From Candidatus Magasanikbacteria bacterium RIFCSPHIGHO2_02_FULL_47_14 (GTDB lineage Bacteria; Patescibacteriota; Patescibacteriia; Magasanikbacterales; UBA922), in NCBI GenBank assembly GCA_001784275.1, contig MFQB01000008.1:9708-15599 (forward strand): DNA of 5,892 nucleotides. Direction: 5' to 3'. A program made the position numbers and the translations under genes. Below, in pieces: positions 5,859-5,892 of this stretch. How positions within the stretch are numbered: position 1 is the stretch's first letter; each line of letters starts with the position of its first letter. The notes beneath the pieces were generated by a model. It did not search any database and was not told where the DNA came from. It worked only from the letters and a program-made list of their open reading frames with translations.

Positions 5859-5892
5859 GAATTCGTTTTCCAGCGAAAGCAGCTTGATTACA

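Noticed and set aside
1..5892. CRISPR array, tRNA, rRNA, insertion sequence or defence system
   Set aside because: No direct repeat array, no tRNA- or rRNA-like stretch, no transposase, nuclease or toxin-antitoxin motif was seen; almost the whole window is filled by the five pilus-related genes and the YibE/F gene.

Overview
The window looks like a piece of a Candidate Phyla Radiation (Patescibacteria, probably Parcubacteria/Paceibacteria-type) chromosome. This is inferred from the family types and their style: compact class III prepilins with GFTLIELL leaders, a major pilin with an ALDPLTRFQDSRDAARW-type segment after the N-terminal helix, a surface protein built from modules common in these genomes, mostly absent Shine-Dalgarno motifs, and tightly packed genes. 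The standard bacterial code fits: TGA ends three genes and is not used inside any of them. No sequence search was possible, so the lineage is a reasoned guess.

Layout, plus strand (1-4658): a type IV pilus / pseudopilus locus. (i) The 3' part of a large modular surface protein enters from the left edge (frame open from base 3, stop at 1695-1697). It has a discoidin-like beta module, three H-type-lectin-like repeats and a second discoidin-like module. (ii) A PilW/GspJ-like minor prepilin starts one base after its stop. (iii) A PilX/GspK-like minor pilin without Glu+5 starts one base after that. (iv) A PilM-like actin-fold protein follows, unusually carrying a C-terminal membrane segment and an SH3b-like extracytoplasmic domain. 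(v) An acidic, four-cysteine major-type prepilin follows, with its own extended -10 promoter (TGGTATAAT) in the 49-base gap after pilM. A GC hairpin with A and T tracts on its two sides ends the unit.

Minus strand (5840-4686): one convergent gene for a YibE/F-family polytopic membrane protein with a signal peptide. Its last codons and stop lie inside the shared bidirectional terminator. The 52 bases beyond its start hold a 12-bp inverted repeat and at most a weak promoter.

How the genes may work together: the two minor pilins probably prime assembly of a pilus whose main subunit is the last plus-strand gene. PilM would form part of the cytoplasmic/inner-membrane platform, here apparently self-anchored. 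The modular lectin-like protein is a candidate adhesin displayed by, or exported with, this pilus. No motor ATPase, PilC, PilN/PilO or prepilin peptidase gene is in the window. The YibE/F gene has no evident functional link to the pilus genes.
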